Positions 34,263 to 46,748 of a stretch of DNA of 64,000 nucleotides are shown piece by piece (position 1 is the first letter of the stretch; each line of letters opens with the position of its first letter). Below the pieces are notes generated by a model. It saw only the letters and a list, made by a program, of their open reading frames with translations, was not told the origin of the DNA and searched no databases. Source of the DNA: Centropus unirufus (Eukaryota; Chordata; Aves; Cuculiformes; Centropidae); the NCBI GenBank assembly GCA_013397695.1, contig VYZI01000125.1, positions 599,706 to 663,705 on the forward strand, in the 5' to 3' direction. The position numbers and the translations under genes are program-made.

Positions 34263-37200
34263 CATTGAACTCTGAAAAGTTACCACCGTTAGGTATTGTG
34301 TTTACTGAAAGTGAATCCACCTGCCTTTTGTGAGAAACATTCGCCAGAGAGTATGCAAAATATTAAGTGGAATGTTTATGTTTTTTGCTTACAATGTCCA
34401 GAAGGAAAAAGGGCAGCTCAAATACATCAGAGGTTGTGGATACTGAAAATATTGCCTTGCTATCCTAAATGCTGTATAAAGCTGTCTTCAGTTAATGTCA
34501 TGAGTCTCTGCATTTTGTTTTGGAGGACTTTTAAAAATATGAATTAATGAAAGCAGTAATTTCCCAAAGTCATTTTGCCTTTGTTTTGTTTGCCCTTTGC
34601 CAGGGAAGCACTGGGTATTGCCTGTTCGGTGAAATATCTTGCCTTTTCTTGGCATTTTGTACCATTAGTCCTCTCGCTGACCTTGCAAAGCAACTAGAGG
34701 TGATGACTAAACTACAAGCAAAAGCCATGTAGCGGGTTAAGTTCTTGACTAATGAGTACAAAAAATGTAAAGCGTAACAACAAAGTATAGACTCAGAGGC
34801 TGTTATCCTATATTCTGTTCAACCTGTTTCTGTAGGGTTTTGTTCAAGGTGGTATATAACTACAGAAATCATGAGGATCCAGTTTGGCGTAGGCACTCAT
34901 TGCCTTTATAATCCTACCTAGAATTAAGGGAAGAAAATTTCAGATCCAGTTTTGGTTGATCTTTTTGAACCCCCGTTTTTTTCTGTTTTCTTGTCTTCAG
35001 TTATGTGGAAACCAAGATGCAGGTCATATTGTATTGTTTAAACTTACGCAGAGCCAAATTTTGGTGATGGGAAGTAGCCTTAAAATTTATGCGTTTTAAC
35101 TTTTAATAATTCATTCACATCATGTACTGAAAGAGTTTTATTGAAACCTGTAGCACTTTGTCTTCTAGAGCCATAAGACTTTACTGCAATTATGTATGAC
35201 ATTAACATGCACTGGTAGTTTTATTCAGAGACCAAATCTAACATATAAAATTGATGGCAGCCTTGGGGGCTGATATTTCTCAGTTGTCTTCAACTACTAG
35301 CCTGTTCTACAGTTAGTCACTTTTTGGGTCTCTGGCCATGACAGTGGTGTTGTATTGAAAACAATTTGAGAGTACATCGTAACTACAGAATTTTGTATTC
35401 ATAAATAGATATCTGGGTAGGAAGTGCTGATAAAAACACTAGGTCATGTTTTATGGTTTTGGGGGCTGTTTTCAATTGGCTGCAAAATCAAAAATACTCA
35501 GTTAAATTGGTTTATTAGAAAGCAGCATTCATTCTTTATATGGATAATCCCAGTTCTCTGTAGTTAGGCCATGCAACGAAAAGAAAATGGGGACTTTTTT
35601 TTTTGCATTTGGAAACTTATTCGAATTTAAAGGAGCTATAAATGTAAAATGCAGGGAATGTTCTATCTCTATGGACATACTTATTCAGGGACAAAAAAGG
35701 TGCTCTATGTTTGTTCAGGTTTACCATTTTTTTAAATAGAATACTTACTTGAGACAGGCTGCAAGCTGTGCATAGCTAGCTTTGAGCGTATGAAATTTCT
35801 GTCTTACGTAGGTTCCTAAGGAGGCATTATCTAAGTATTGTTTAAGTATCAGATTTCAGGCTGAATATTAGCAGTTTGCTTGTTTTGCAAGCAACTAAAA
35901 TTACTGTAACTGAGAGTAAGGAAAAAAGTGTAGTTTGTGCTTTTGATAACAATATGTGTGTAATCAACACCTCCTGGTTAATGAATTAGTTGGCTGTTTC
36001 TTTCATACAGCAATAGGAGGGAAAACTGCTGGGATAATCAGCAAGTATTGGTGGATGGATTCAGCAATGTATGTATCGGTTAATATTTCCTTTAAATAGT
36101 TTTCAAGTAGACTAGATCAAAATTTTGAATATGTCCCCCTATGTGTCTAATTATATTCCAAGAGCTGAGGCAAATTAAATATTATGAACTGTATAGTATT
36201 TAATTGCTTTCATAAACCTCAAGGAAGCACACTGAATGGTTTTATTTCCCATTTACAATGCAATCACAGTCTGCAGAATAAACTCTTACTTTTTACTTTT
36301 AAAAACTGAACATATTTGAGGGCTTTTTTTTCAGAGTTCTATATTGCCAATATAAATATCATTTTCTTATTAAATAGTGATGAGAAACTGTTCTTTCTAC
36401 AGTATCTGTTGTGATTGCAATGAATACTTCAGGCCTGAGGGTGTGTGCAGAAGTCCTGTTAAAATTTAGAGTCCTACAGAATTCAGGTATGAGGTAGATG
36501 CATAAGCAGAGAAAACATTATCTTTGGTATTGACCACTAAACGTATGCCCTCAACAGCATTACTTTCCAACACTCAGACTTGTCTTGAAACTTCATTTCT
36601 TTGTCAACTGAATTGAAAAATAAACCTAGGTGGCCACAGGGCCATTCCGTGAATGACAAAGAGAGGGCAGTGCGTGGCTGGCCTGCAAGTGATGTCCATC
36701 CTTTCCACACAAGAGTTGGAGAAGTTTTGAGGGGCAAAGTTGTGGCTGAGGGGAGGTTGTGATGGCTGATGTCAGGCCAGTGCTTGGCTCCTCAGCCCCA
36801 CGGTGTTCTTCAACATGGGTCTGCCTGTTTGTGTTTTCGCTTGGGGAGCTCGTGCTCCCTGAATCCAGGGAGAGAAGCGCTGGTGAGGAAGGGAACCAAA
36901 CAGCTCCTAGGAGGGGCTGGACTTCAGCATTAGGGTTAAAGCAGCCCTGTGGAGGGGATGTTTGATGGGAGCTTCCTCTTGTTGTCTGCACTTAGCTATT
37001 TCTGCTGATGACAGGGGTTTGGGGGCAGGGAGGTAGTTTGGATTTTGTATTTTGGTTTGTGTTTTTACAGACCCAACATTACATTTGTGTTTAAAAAAAT
37101 GCTGTAAGATTAAGCACTGTTTCTTTCCCCTTGGCTAAAACAAAACCAGAGGAAAACAGTAAGCCAGTCAGCTACCTTGGAGAAGCTGTGGTTTTCCCAA

Positions 37201-40200
37201 TTAGGAAGCCTCATTCCTAACATAACGGCTTTGCCGAGTTTATTTGCTGTACATGCAGGTGAGCTACAGTTTGGCAGGTGGCACCTGAGGACACAAGTGC
37301 TGGGGTGCAGAGGCTCCTCTGCTGATAGCAGGGCTTGCACCTGAGGCAGGATGCTCCATCAGGAAGCTGATACCTGGCCAAGCAGGGAGCCAGGGATCAT
37401 GAGGTGCAGGAGGCTATTGGGAGGATCAGAGACCTCCGTTCTGCTCTACTGTATGGAAGCTGATTTAAATAATTTCAGCATGACCTCGGGGATCTCTGCT
37501 ATGCTTTCTGCTCAGTGGTAAAGACCAGTTCTCGCTGTGTTGTGGTGATGTCATGTGACCACTTCTGCTCTAATTTATTGGAAACACAGTGATAAATCAC
37601 TTGTTATTTTCTTTTTTACCAAGCATGTTGTCCTGCTGTGAGAGATTTGGTAGCAGTCTACTTTCATCAAAAGTCCAGTAAAAATAAGTTTATAGAAGCA
37701 CTTGGAATTGTGGGGATGTGTTTTGCAAACATCATCTTCTAGTACAATAATGCTACAGCTAGAGGAAATGATGCTATATGTTTTATATTAAAAAATAAGG
37801 ATGGTTTAAGCTACAAATAACTGTGGAAGGCTGAATCACTGATAAAAAAAAGACACACAAACTGCTTAAAATTTTGAGTCGGATGGTGTTTATACTCTTC
37901 TCTTGTCCAAAGGCTGCCAAATTCTAGATGCCATCTTTCCTGGGAACTAACCAATGCTCTCTGGTATGATTTCTACTTCCCCTTATATCTGTATTTGAAA
38001 AGGCATATGTGTAGCCTTTAAATTAACATAGTGGTCAACAAGCTATGGATTACAACCCACAAAACATATTTGCTAAAGTCAGTTTCATAATGCCTAATGG
38101 AAAACAAATACCAGAGCTACATAAACAGGAATATTGCTATGCATGCATATATTTCATATATGAGAAAAGCTGAAGAAAAAATCCCCTTCTGAGTTTTTCT
38201 TGAGTTTGTTTCTTCCTGTTGAACCTAAGTTACTGGAGCTCTGGGGACAGAACTTGGTACTTCGGTACATAGTAAAATTTTCCCTGGTAGGGCAGGACAC
38301 CACTATATGGCTCAAACAGCTAGTTACTGTCATTATATGAGCAATAGTTTCATCCTTCATAGTACGGCCAGTAGGGTCCCACTGCAGTGACACCGCTCTG
38401 AAGTCATTGTAGTCAGCAGCATCTCTGTTTTTCCTAAAATAAGAAGCCCTGCAAAATTTTCTGAATCGCGTTGTGTGCAAGTGATGGGATGTGATGCTCG
38501 AGCGGCTTGGAGGAGGACTGCAGCGTCTGGAGAAAAACTCTGCCTTACTGGATCACCCCCAGCTGATGGGTGGTCTCAGGACAGGTCAGGGGACCAGACC
38601 TCAGCTGGGCTGTGATAGAGCAAATTTTCCCCTGGTCTTCAGTGGTAGATTACAACAGGGGCATGCAGGCTTTGCTGCCCAGCTTGGGTAGCACTGAATT
38701 CAGAAGCTAATTCAGCTAGTAACTGCTAGCTTGAACACAGCACAAAATTAGGGGTTTTATTACAAAATACTTACACTTAGTAGTGTTCGTAACCTCAGGT
38801 GCTCAGCCTTGAGCCAGAGCTCCCTGAAGTTGGCTTAAAATATTAGTTGGTTTTTTTTTTACATTAAAAAGGAGCTGAAAAGGTATTTACTGGCTTTCCT
38901 TCATCTGGTACTTCCACATTTGTTTCTTCCACATGATTGCACTGCTGTGAGGGCAAAAAACCTGAGAGGAAACATTGAGATTTCTGTAACCTTTTGCTTC
39001 CTCTATCAAATCCCTCAAGAAATTATCAAATACTGCCAAGGTTTATGATGTAATTAAAGACTTACTAACACCTTTTATAACTGCTTAATGGTTCGAGCAG
39101 AAGAAACAACTCAGTTGTAGCACACTGGCTTACATCTTCAAAAACAGAATTTGAAGTCTGTTTTCTTCAAATTAACTTTTATATAGCTGTGTTGGTATGC
39201 TTAATTCTGGTAAGATCAGTGGAGATAGTTAAATGGGCAGCACTACTTCTGATCTGAACTGCACTTTTGTTTTGGTATTTTTCCTTAATTTTGGTCATTA
39301 GTTTTTCAGTAGTTTGTTGATACTAGTGCACTTTGAATTTAGGTGACAGGAGATAATTTCCATATTAGCTGCCTGGCTTTGCTGAAGCAGCTGTTGTAGA
39401 ACTTCCACCCTTTTGCAAGACTTTAGCCCATGAAATTCTCTATTTTGTGTTTAAGAAAAACAGCTTCCTATGTGCATCCAAACCTAAATATATAAATTTA
39501 TTTTCTTTTATTCTCCAAAAAATATCTCTTAGTTACCGCTGTGGGAACTTTCTGTGGTTTCCTGATAACCTTTATACAAACCAGGAAGAATTGTCTTTTC
39601 TCATTTCAAAATAAGTTGTGGCATGGCTGCTAGGTACTTCCCAAATGAGTGCAGCGTGACGTTTTGCACAGCTGCCCATACGAACCTCCCTCAGTACAGC
39701 TGTCAAGCATGTCTCATGAAGCCAGAGGCTGTATCTGCCATCCGCTCGCATACAGTTTTGGATACTCCAGAGAAAATAAAGATTGCTGCGAGTGGTATAA
39801 ATAAAAGTATGAATGCAGATTAACTGTCTGTGTATTTTCCTTGGAGACTGAAGCACATGTGCGTGTGAGGGATATATGTACACATATAGAAACTTTCCAT
39901 CAAAAAAGGCTCAGTATTACAACAATTTTATACACATCATGGAACAACAAAAAGAAATATTTTTTTCAGTTCAGGCACCCGCGGTCCTGGCTGTACAACA
40001 AGAAAAAAAAATTGGAGTGTTTGCTTAGTAATGGTTCTGATAAATCATTTGTCAAAAGCTGCTGTAGTCAAACTCAACAGCTGCTTTGCATGAGATATGA
40101 CTCCAAAACAAGTTGCTGAAACTTAAGTTTCAGCATGTGCTGTGGACATGGCTTTGCTAAGTGAAGGGTATGTTAGTAATCTGATTACCTAGATGTTCTG

Positions 40201-42519
40201 CTCTGACTGAACTGTTTCTTTGGAGAGATTTGGTTCTTAAAACAGTGTCACTTTCTGTGTTTCTGGTAAAAGGAAAAGCCAAAGGAACGTGTATGTGCGC
40301 GGGCCACAATCTTCACCAAGACTGCAGTCCTGTCAATTTTCACAAAAAAGTTTAGGAACAGTCTTAATGGGATCGTTGACATCTCCCTGGCTTGGAGAAC
40401 CTGCTTCAGCCCTGGACTCCTTGCAAGCTGTGTACTGGAAGTCAGGAGGAGTGTGTCAGGGGGCTCTAGCCTTAGGGACACAACGGTTTGTACATACACA
40501 ATGGTGAGCATACAGAAGACAGACTGCAGGCATCCAGATCATGTCAGGATCTCCCCAACCCCAACAGCAGTCCAGAGGAGGCAGAACACAACATATTTTG
40601 AAGCCTCCTTATTGTTCTCTGACAAGTTGATTTGGATAAAAATCACAGTAATTATTCACATCCGTGCTACAGGATGACTGAATCTGTAACATTTCCATGG
40701 GTGCTTTTGTTGTCGCTACAAGACTCGCCCCAAATGTGTACTTTTCTGAATCCTTAGTCAGTCCTTCAGGCTTTCTTCTTTTTTCTGCCCTCCGTGAAAT
40801 AGTTTTTTTATTTGGTCAACCTTGATATGAGAAGAAAACCTGATGTTGCCCTCCATGTTACATCTACTGTTATTCCTAATGGCTCAAGGTAGGTTGGATA
40901 CCTTTGATTTTAGATGTTTGGAGAAGGAGGACACCAGGAGTGTCTCCGTTTTACAGGACCCTAAAGTGCTTGACCTGCTGTTTTTCTTCTACTGCCTTTC
41001 ACTCTATGGTGTGGTATAGAAAAAATAAGAGAGGCAGGAGAGAAGAGCAGCTAGTGGAGACCAGAAAAGATTGGGAGGAGAGAGAAGAAAAAAGGACAGA
41101 TTAAAAAAAAATATGATATATACATCATATATATATTATATTGAAGTGGGTTTTTTTTTCTGTCAGGTAGCTTTTCTCACTGTCTTGGTAAAGTCTTTCT
41201 TCTTGTAATATGAAAATAACTTCCTTTCTGCTTTGCATTATCCTTCTGAACAACTGAAGACTGTTACCTTGTCTCTCTTCAGTTTCCTTTTGTTTAGATT
41301 AGCTAATCCAACCTTTTTCTATTTGCTTGCTTGCATTGGGACCTGCTTGAATGCTGTCACTTTCCAGCTCAAGTTACTTTTCTGTATGACCTTTTAATAG
41401 TCCTTGTGAAAAAAAATTCAGTTCAAGCGACTTTTGCATATAGCATTAGATAAATTAAGTTGATTTTGTTTGTATGTATTTTCTTGTAACCAACAGTAGT
41501 TTTGTCAGTTTCAGGAAATGGTACTTCAAACTTTTCTGCAGTGTTTTTATCCCACATTTGGAATTTAAGGATTACTTGTGCAGTATCTGGCACAGGTATC
41601 TATGCAGAACAAGTCCCATGGTACTCTTGGTTATTTAGGATGTGCCACACATGCACAGCAAGTTTTTCCTTTCTGAAAAGAGAGGAAATCCTCACTTATT
41701 GAAACAATTTGTCTTCCAGATTGAACAAAAAACTGTGGGTCTCTGTAGTGGGCTAAAATCATGCAAAATTTCACCGCTGTATTTTTTCCAGTAATCCCAA
41801 GATTGTTTGTTCAGCTGCTTTTATTCAATGTAGCACTTAATGTATTTGGAAAAGAAAAAAAAAGAGGTGGTTAAAGCATGGAACTTCTTGGTTTTTTAGT
41901 TCTTTGACATACACTTGTTGTTTCAAACACCTTTCCATGTTGACATTGTTGATTTTGTGTGCATGTAAAGGAGTTTGCTGTGTGCGTGTGCGCTCTTGGA
42001 AAGGATGTCAGCAATTTGTGCTCCTGAGTCAGCAGAAATTGCTGGAAAAGGGACAGAAGTGTAGTAACTACTGCAATGAAGGCCGCATTTTGTGTTGTGT
42101 TGTCTGATCCTGATTATGGGCCGTAAGCCCCTACTGACAGCCACAATCCCCTTGTTTATGGATCTGTTCCTAAATGCTTTCTTTTGGAGAGTCACACAGC
42201 CATGACTGCACCCTGGTTCATTTCAACATTTCCTCGTTAGCATTAAGGGAACTTAAAGCCAGCTACCCTGCACTGCTTCCATCATCAGTGTGAAAGCGGA
42301 CAGTTTATCAGTGCCGTGGAAGGACTCCAGGAGCTGGAATAGATTTGGGAGTAGAAGGGGAGGGAACTTCACATTGGCTGGAGAACCTTATCAAATATCA
42401 GCTGAATTGGTTTATAATTTCTGAGCCAATTATTACTGAATTGGCCAAGGAGTGCATTGACATTATACAGGAATCTAACGTTCTTTCGGTTTTACAACCC
42501 AAAACTACAAAAACTTAAG
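34263..42519 (+). other. HIVEP1: HIVEP1 intron 2, unannotated stretch with one long palindrome
   Basis: Non-coding AT-rich sequence. The only distinct structures I can support are the perfect palindrome at 40114-40135 and an AT-rich dinucleotide-like stretch near 41105-41145. A GC-richer block at 36620-36990 contains a 121-codon minus-strand frame that shows no family resemblance. Confidence 0.5.
40114..40135. repeat. Perfect 22-bp palindrome
   Basis: The central 20 bases, GCTGAAACTTAAGTTTCAGC, are self-complementary, and one more pair (T at 40114, A at 40135) extends it to 22. Each half contains GAAAC, the core of interferon-regulatory-factor sites, arranged as an inverted pair with no extra spacer beyond TTAA. 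It may be a dimeric factor site, a cruciform-forming dyad or chance. Confidence 0.9.
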
Positions 42520-42773
42520 AGTAGATTTTTGAAAGGTAGATTTAAATTGGCTTCTAGGAAGAAATTTTTTTTGTCTGAGGGCGGTGAGGCACCGGAAGGG
42601 GTTTCCCAGAGAAGTTCTGGGTACGTCATCCCTGGAGATGTTCGAGACCAGGTTGAATGAGGCTTTGAGCAACCTGGTCTAGTGAAAGGTGTCCCTGCCT
42701 ATGGCATGGGGAGTTGAATTGGATGATCTTTAATGACCCTTCCAACCCAAACCATTCTATTATGAATCTATGA
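42520..42773 (+). mobile_element. CR1 LINE 3' fragment, plus orientation, diverged
   Basis: From AGATTTTT...GGCTTCTAGGAAGAAATT the sequence follows the CR1 3' region: 'ctgagggcggtgaggcac', 'tttcccagagaagttctggg', 'ccctggagatgttcgagaccagg', 'gaatgaggctttgagcaacctggt', 'ggtgtccctgcc', 'aattggatgatctttaatgacccttccaaccc', and ends in a degenerate terminal repeat (TATTATGAATCTATGA). It has more substitutions and small indels than the copy at 22.8 kb, suggesting an older insertion. Confidence 0.95.
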
Positions 42774-44299
42774 ATAGAAACGTATTCTTTCATTTTAACG
42801 TTTTTTCCACTCATGCCATGGTCTGGGTTTTGGGGTTTGAGTTGAGTGTTTCGGTTTTTTTTAAGAAACTAACCAACTGAATTCACAAAGTAGTACAGTT
42901 AGTAACCGTATGATGCTTCTAACCTTGAGCAAGTCTACGGCTACAAATGATAGTCAGCTGTAGAATTGACCTGTGCTTCATTCTTCAAGGCCTGCACATG
43001 GGGTGACTGTTATTTGTTGTTTAATGTGTTCTGTGATTGGTGCTAAAAGTTGAGTTGCACAGTTTGCAGAAATGCTGAGTAACTGCTGTTTCTCTGTTAT
43101 TTTGTTTTAAATAATTAAAAAAGAATTTTATATAAAGCTGTGGATGCCCTACTACATAATTAATGCTACAACAAAACCACAGCAGCATTAAAATAATTAG
43201 TCAAAAAGGAGCTCTTCCTGTCTGCGACTGACAGGGAAAATTCTGTCCCTACCTTTTTATTGCTCTGGAAATGTAGATCCAGGTCTCTGCCCTAGCAGTT
43301 TTAAAATAGATAGCTTTTGCTCAAGTCTCTCTGTTGAAATTTAAGAAGCGTAAAAAGAGCAAGGAAAGAGTTGAAATGCTTCTGGAAAGCTCAAAGGAGA
43401 CCACTCCAAAAGGGCTAGTGGATGTGAGGGAATATCAAGTCTTTGCTTTTAGCAAAATGGAATCTGTATCCTTCAGTTTTAGTGAAGGTATAAAAAAGGA
43501 TTTGAGCTGTGGGTGGAGCAGAGTGCAGTAAGGCAGGTGTTGCGGTCACCCCTGTTACACAGCTACCATCTTTTCCTGAATCATTTGTAAAAGAACCCAA
43601 TGCAAGTTCCCAATTGCAGCTGTTGTGAACTCTTCTGGATTTGTACACGGAATACTTTTGATACAGGATTGGAAGTTAACAGTGATCCCTTTGTGTTGCA
43701 GTCCCTTTTGAAGTAAAGACCCCTGTATCTACAAGAAAACATTATGCAGAGGGATAAATTATACTTTTAAGTCTGCATTTCATACATAAATGTCTTATGA
43801 ATCTTTTTAGCACAATATATATGAACATGGATATTTACATATGAAACAGAAATAGGATTTCAAACTATTTAGTTGAACATACAAGTATGCATGTCCTTGC
43901 TTAATTTTTTTCCCCCTCCAAATGATCGACAGAGGACTTCAAGTCTGAGGCATTTAATTCCCTTCTCATAGTAGTTCCAGTTCTTCTGGAGTGCTGAAAC
44001 TTGGTTATGTCTTAGCTAATTTGGTACTCAAGTTTCTCAAAAAAGTTTTTATATCCCTATCCACTGGTCAGAAACTGCTTGGCTGCTTTTTTGAAGTCCC
44101 CATCTTCATTTCTGCCACAATATCTCCTAAGCTATTTCACATCCTATGTTTTTGGCTAGAAAACTGATGGTGTCGTCAGGGGTGGCTGAAAACCCTGGTG
44201 GTTTAACTGGCAGCCCTATGGTGGTGTTGTGATCTGGTGAGAACCCGTTGCCTGAGTTGGTCTAAGAACATCAGTAATGGCAATGGTCACCTCTCCAGA

Positions 44300-44760
44300 A
44301 CCCAGTTTAGCACCAAGCATAGGTGAGCCACCCAGGCCGTGCAGCTGCAGCCACCTCTGGCCCTTTGCAGGCTGTATTATTTACGTCATGCGACACTGTT
44401 GTTGGTTGTGAAAGGCATCTTCTCATGTTGGCGTATCTTCTTGCATCTGAGTCCTCAAGGGTTGTTCTAGCAGGGCTCGAGAGACATGCCTGCTTTAGCT
44501 TTGAGCTGACGCTGTCAGACAGGGCTGATGCAACAGGCCACTCACTGTTGAACACCTATTACGTGCCTGACTTACAGGCCCCATCAGATCCCGGTTCAGG
44601 AGAGCAACGTGGATGGCTGTCACTGGACCATGCATTTGAAACCTTACCCTGGTGACAGTGAGAAGAGATGCTGTTCACTGGTTGCCCACAGTTGGATCCA
44701 TGACAGTGATATAGCAAGAAGCAAGAACCTGTAATGCATCCTGTGAGTGATGCCATTACT
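44300..44760. other. GC-richer block open on both strands, origin unknown
   Basis: A 110-codon frame on the plus strand overlaps an 82-codon frame on the minus strand, and composition is richer in GC than the neighbours. It contains TTACGTCA (near 44391, a CRE-like site). I recognise no protein or transposon family in either strand. It could be a decayed mobile element, an old CpG-containing regulatory element, or chance. Confidence 0.3.
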
Positions 44761-46720
44761 TTTTTAGAATATCCTGTAACTTTGTACTCGGAGGGAGCCC
44801 AAATACAGCTGCAGGGACACCTTCGTTCTTCACCTGCACATGGAAGACACTTCTGTGTAGTCAGGGCAGACAGGGCACTTGTTGTAGGAAGGAAACTTGA
44901 TTTTGGCTACCAAATGAGCAAGCACCATAGAAACCTGTCCTGCAGAACCAGCATTAGCATGGGGTGAGCAGCCATTCTGCTGTCATCTTCCATGAAGTAA
45001 CCGAAAAGTTGTGTCAGAAATACTCGTGGCTCTGAACATCTCTGCAGGATATGTTGTGTGAAAGACAGCCTTGCTTAGGGGTCTGTAACTTAGGGATTGT
45101 GTTGAGTCATACAGTTGACTATTGAAATGTAAATAATAATTGACACCCATTAGAATTTGAATTTCATCAAGTGGAGGTTTTTAGATTAAAGGAAGTAGAA
45201 TTTTTTTTTATATTACACTATAACACGCTTACTAGTTTTGACAAAGAATGCCCCCCTACTCCCTGATACAGCAACAGCAGAGAATAATAAGCAAGCAAAC
45301 AAGGTTATGCAACAAGGAGATATTGTAATCATCATTATTTTTGAGAAAATGGGCCAGTGTGAGTTACCTTTTAGAAACAATCTACTTCACGGATACCTTG
45401 CTTCAACAGATTGACAGCAGCTTGGAAAAGAAAATAAGTGTTTGCTATTCCTGTCATAGACTTCTTTCAATCACTGCGACAGATGTTCCAAGCATGTTCT
45501 TCCTCTGTGAGGTTTCTTTATTAGTAAAAATACTGTGGCCTAAATATAGTTTTAATTTGTTGAGATACCTTATTTGAATATGATTCAAAACTGCATTATA
45601 CCTGGTGTAAAACAAAACCATTGGAAAGAGTATTTAGGATTTTCTCAAACCCAGATAGGAATTTTCCAAGTATATTTAAAGCAGCGCCAATGAACTGCTA
45701 TGCATTCCTAACATATATTGCAATCTGACTGAGGATGAACACAAAACAGCATAATGAATTCTTGTTCCCCCACTCATTACTTGGAATTACCTTAGATAAA
45801 AATGGAATAAATACTTCATTAAATAGTTCTGGTTTTCTGTATCTGCAGTGTTGTCTCTTGTGAGAACTGTATATTACACATTAGGTATACACAGATTTTT
45901 TTTTCATTTTTTTTTACCAAGTTGAAACGGAGTTTGGCATTCAGCAACAGTTGAAGTGGCTGAGATTACAGAGAAACAATATGCCTATGTAGTGTGCGTG
46001 TTTTCCCTTTGGGGAATTTGGAAGCGAGAAGACTGCCATCTTTATGACCCTTCCTTCCCTCTACCAGTGAGTTCCAGTTCAGAGCTCTTCTCTGTCATTT
46101 CTCTCCTGCTCGCGCACTCAGTCCTGGAGAGCACTGGGAGAGCTAATGAGATGATGCAGGCTGAGTTGTACTGAGCTTGTCTGGTAAGTTGTTCCTTCTT
46201 TTTATGTCCCTCACCCTCATTCATATCTAGATGACTGCTTGCTGTTCGCAAGAGCCACTTTTGGAGACCACTAGGTTGGGAGTGCAGCTGCCTGCCTGGA
46301 CTTGGGTCACAGTGATATGGCAGTAACTGCACTAGGGTCCCTTACAATTACAAGTGGGATTCTGAACAGTGACGTTGATTAGGGGAATGCTCTTGTTTGG
46401 ATACTGGCTAGCGGAAGGCTTTCGGCTCCCTCTTTTTGACATTTGGCATCAGGACACATACACAGATGAAGTTGCTAAATTGCAGTGTCTGGGACGAGGT
46501 GCTCTTTGTTTCCAAAAATGATGAGTAGAGCAATGCTCGGACACAGTTCAAGGTTTATTTCATCACTTGGACTTCGACCGCAGTGGAAGAGGTTGGGATT
46601 TCAACTTTAGAAAATGAGGATCGTCACTTTGCAATCTTATTTTTAGTTCATCACTAGTTAATTTTTTAATACTCTGTTAAAATACTTCCAAGAAAAGAGG
46701 TAGGCAAACACAGGTGATGT

Positions 46721-46748
46721 GATGTCCAGTCGCTAGTGACTGGACATC
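46721..46748. repeat. Perfect hairpin, 11-bp arms, 6-base loop
   Basis: GATGTCCAGTC (46721-46731) is followed by GCTAGT and then GACTGGACATC (46738-46748), the exact reverse complement. The sequence CCAGTCGCTAG is then echoed as CCAGTCGTTAG at 46748-46758, a direct repeat overlapping the right arm. The combination suggests a small replication-slippage or template-switch event. Confidence 0.9.

Noticed and set aside
36626..36991. 121-codon minus-strand frame rich in Ser/Pro/Gln
   Set aside because: Composition follows a locally GC-richer stretch; no family match and overlapping frames on the other strand.
41105..41145. AT-rich dyad of the TATATACATCATATATAT type
   Set aside because: Low-complexity AT sequence; symmetry of this sort is expected by chance.
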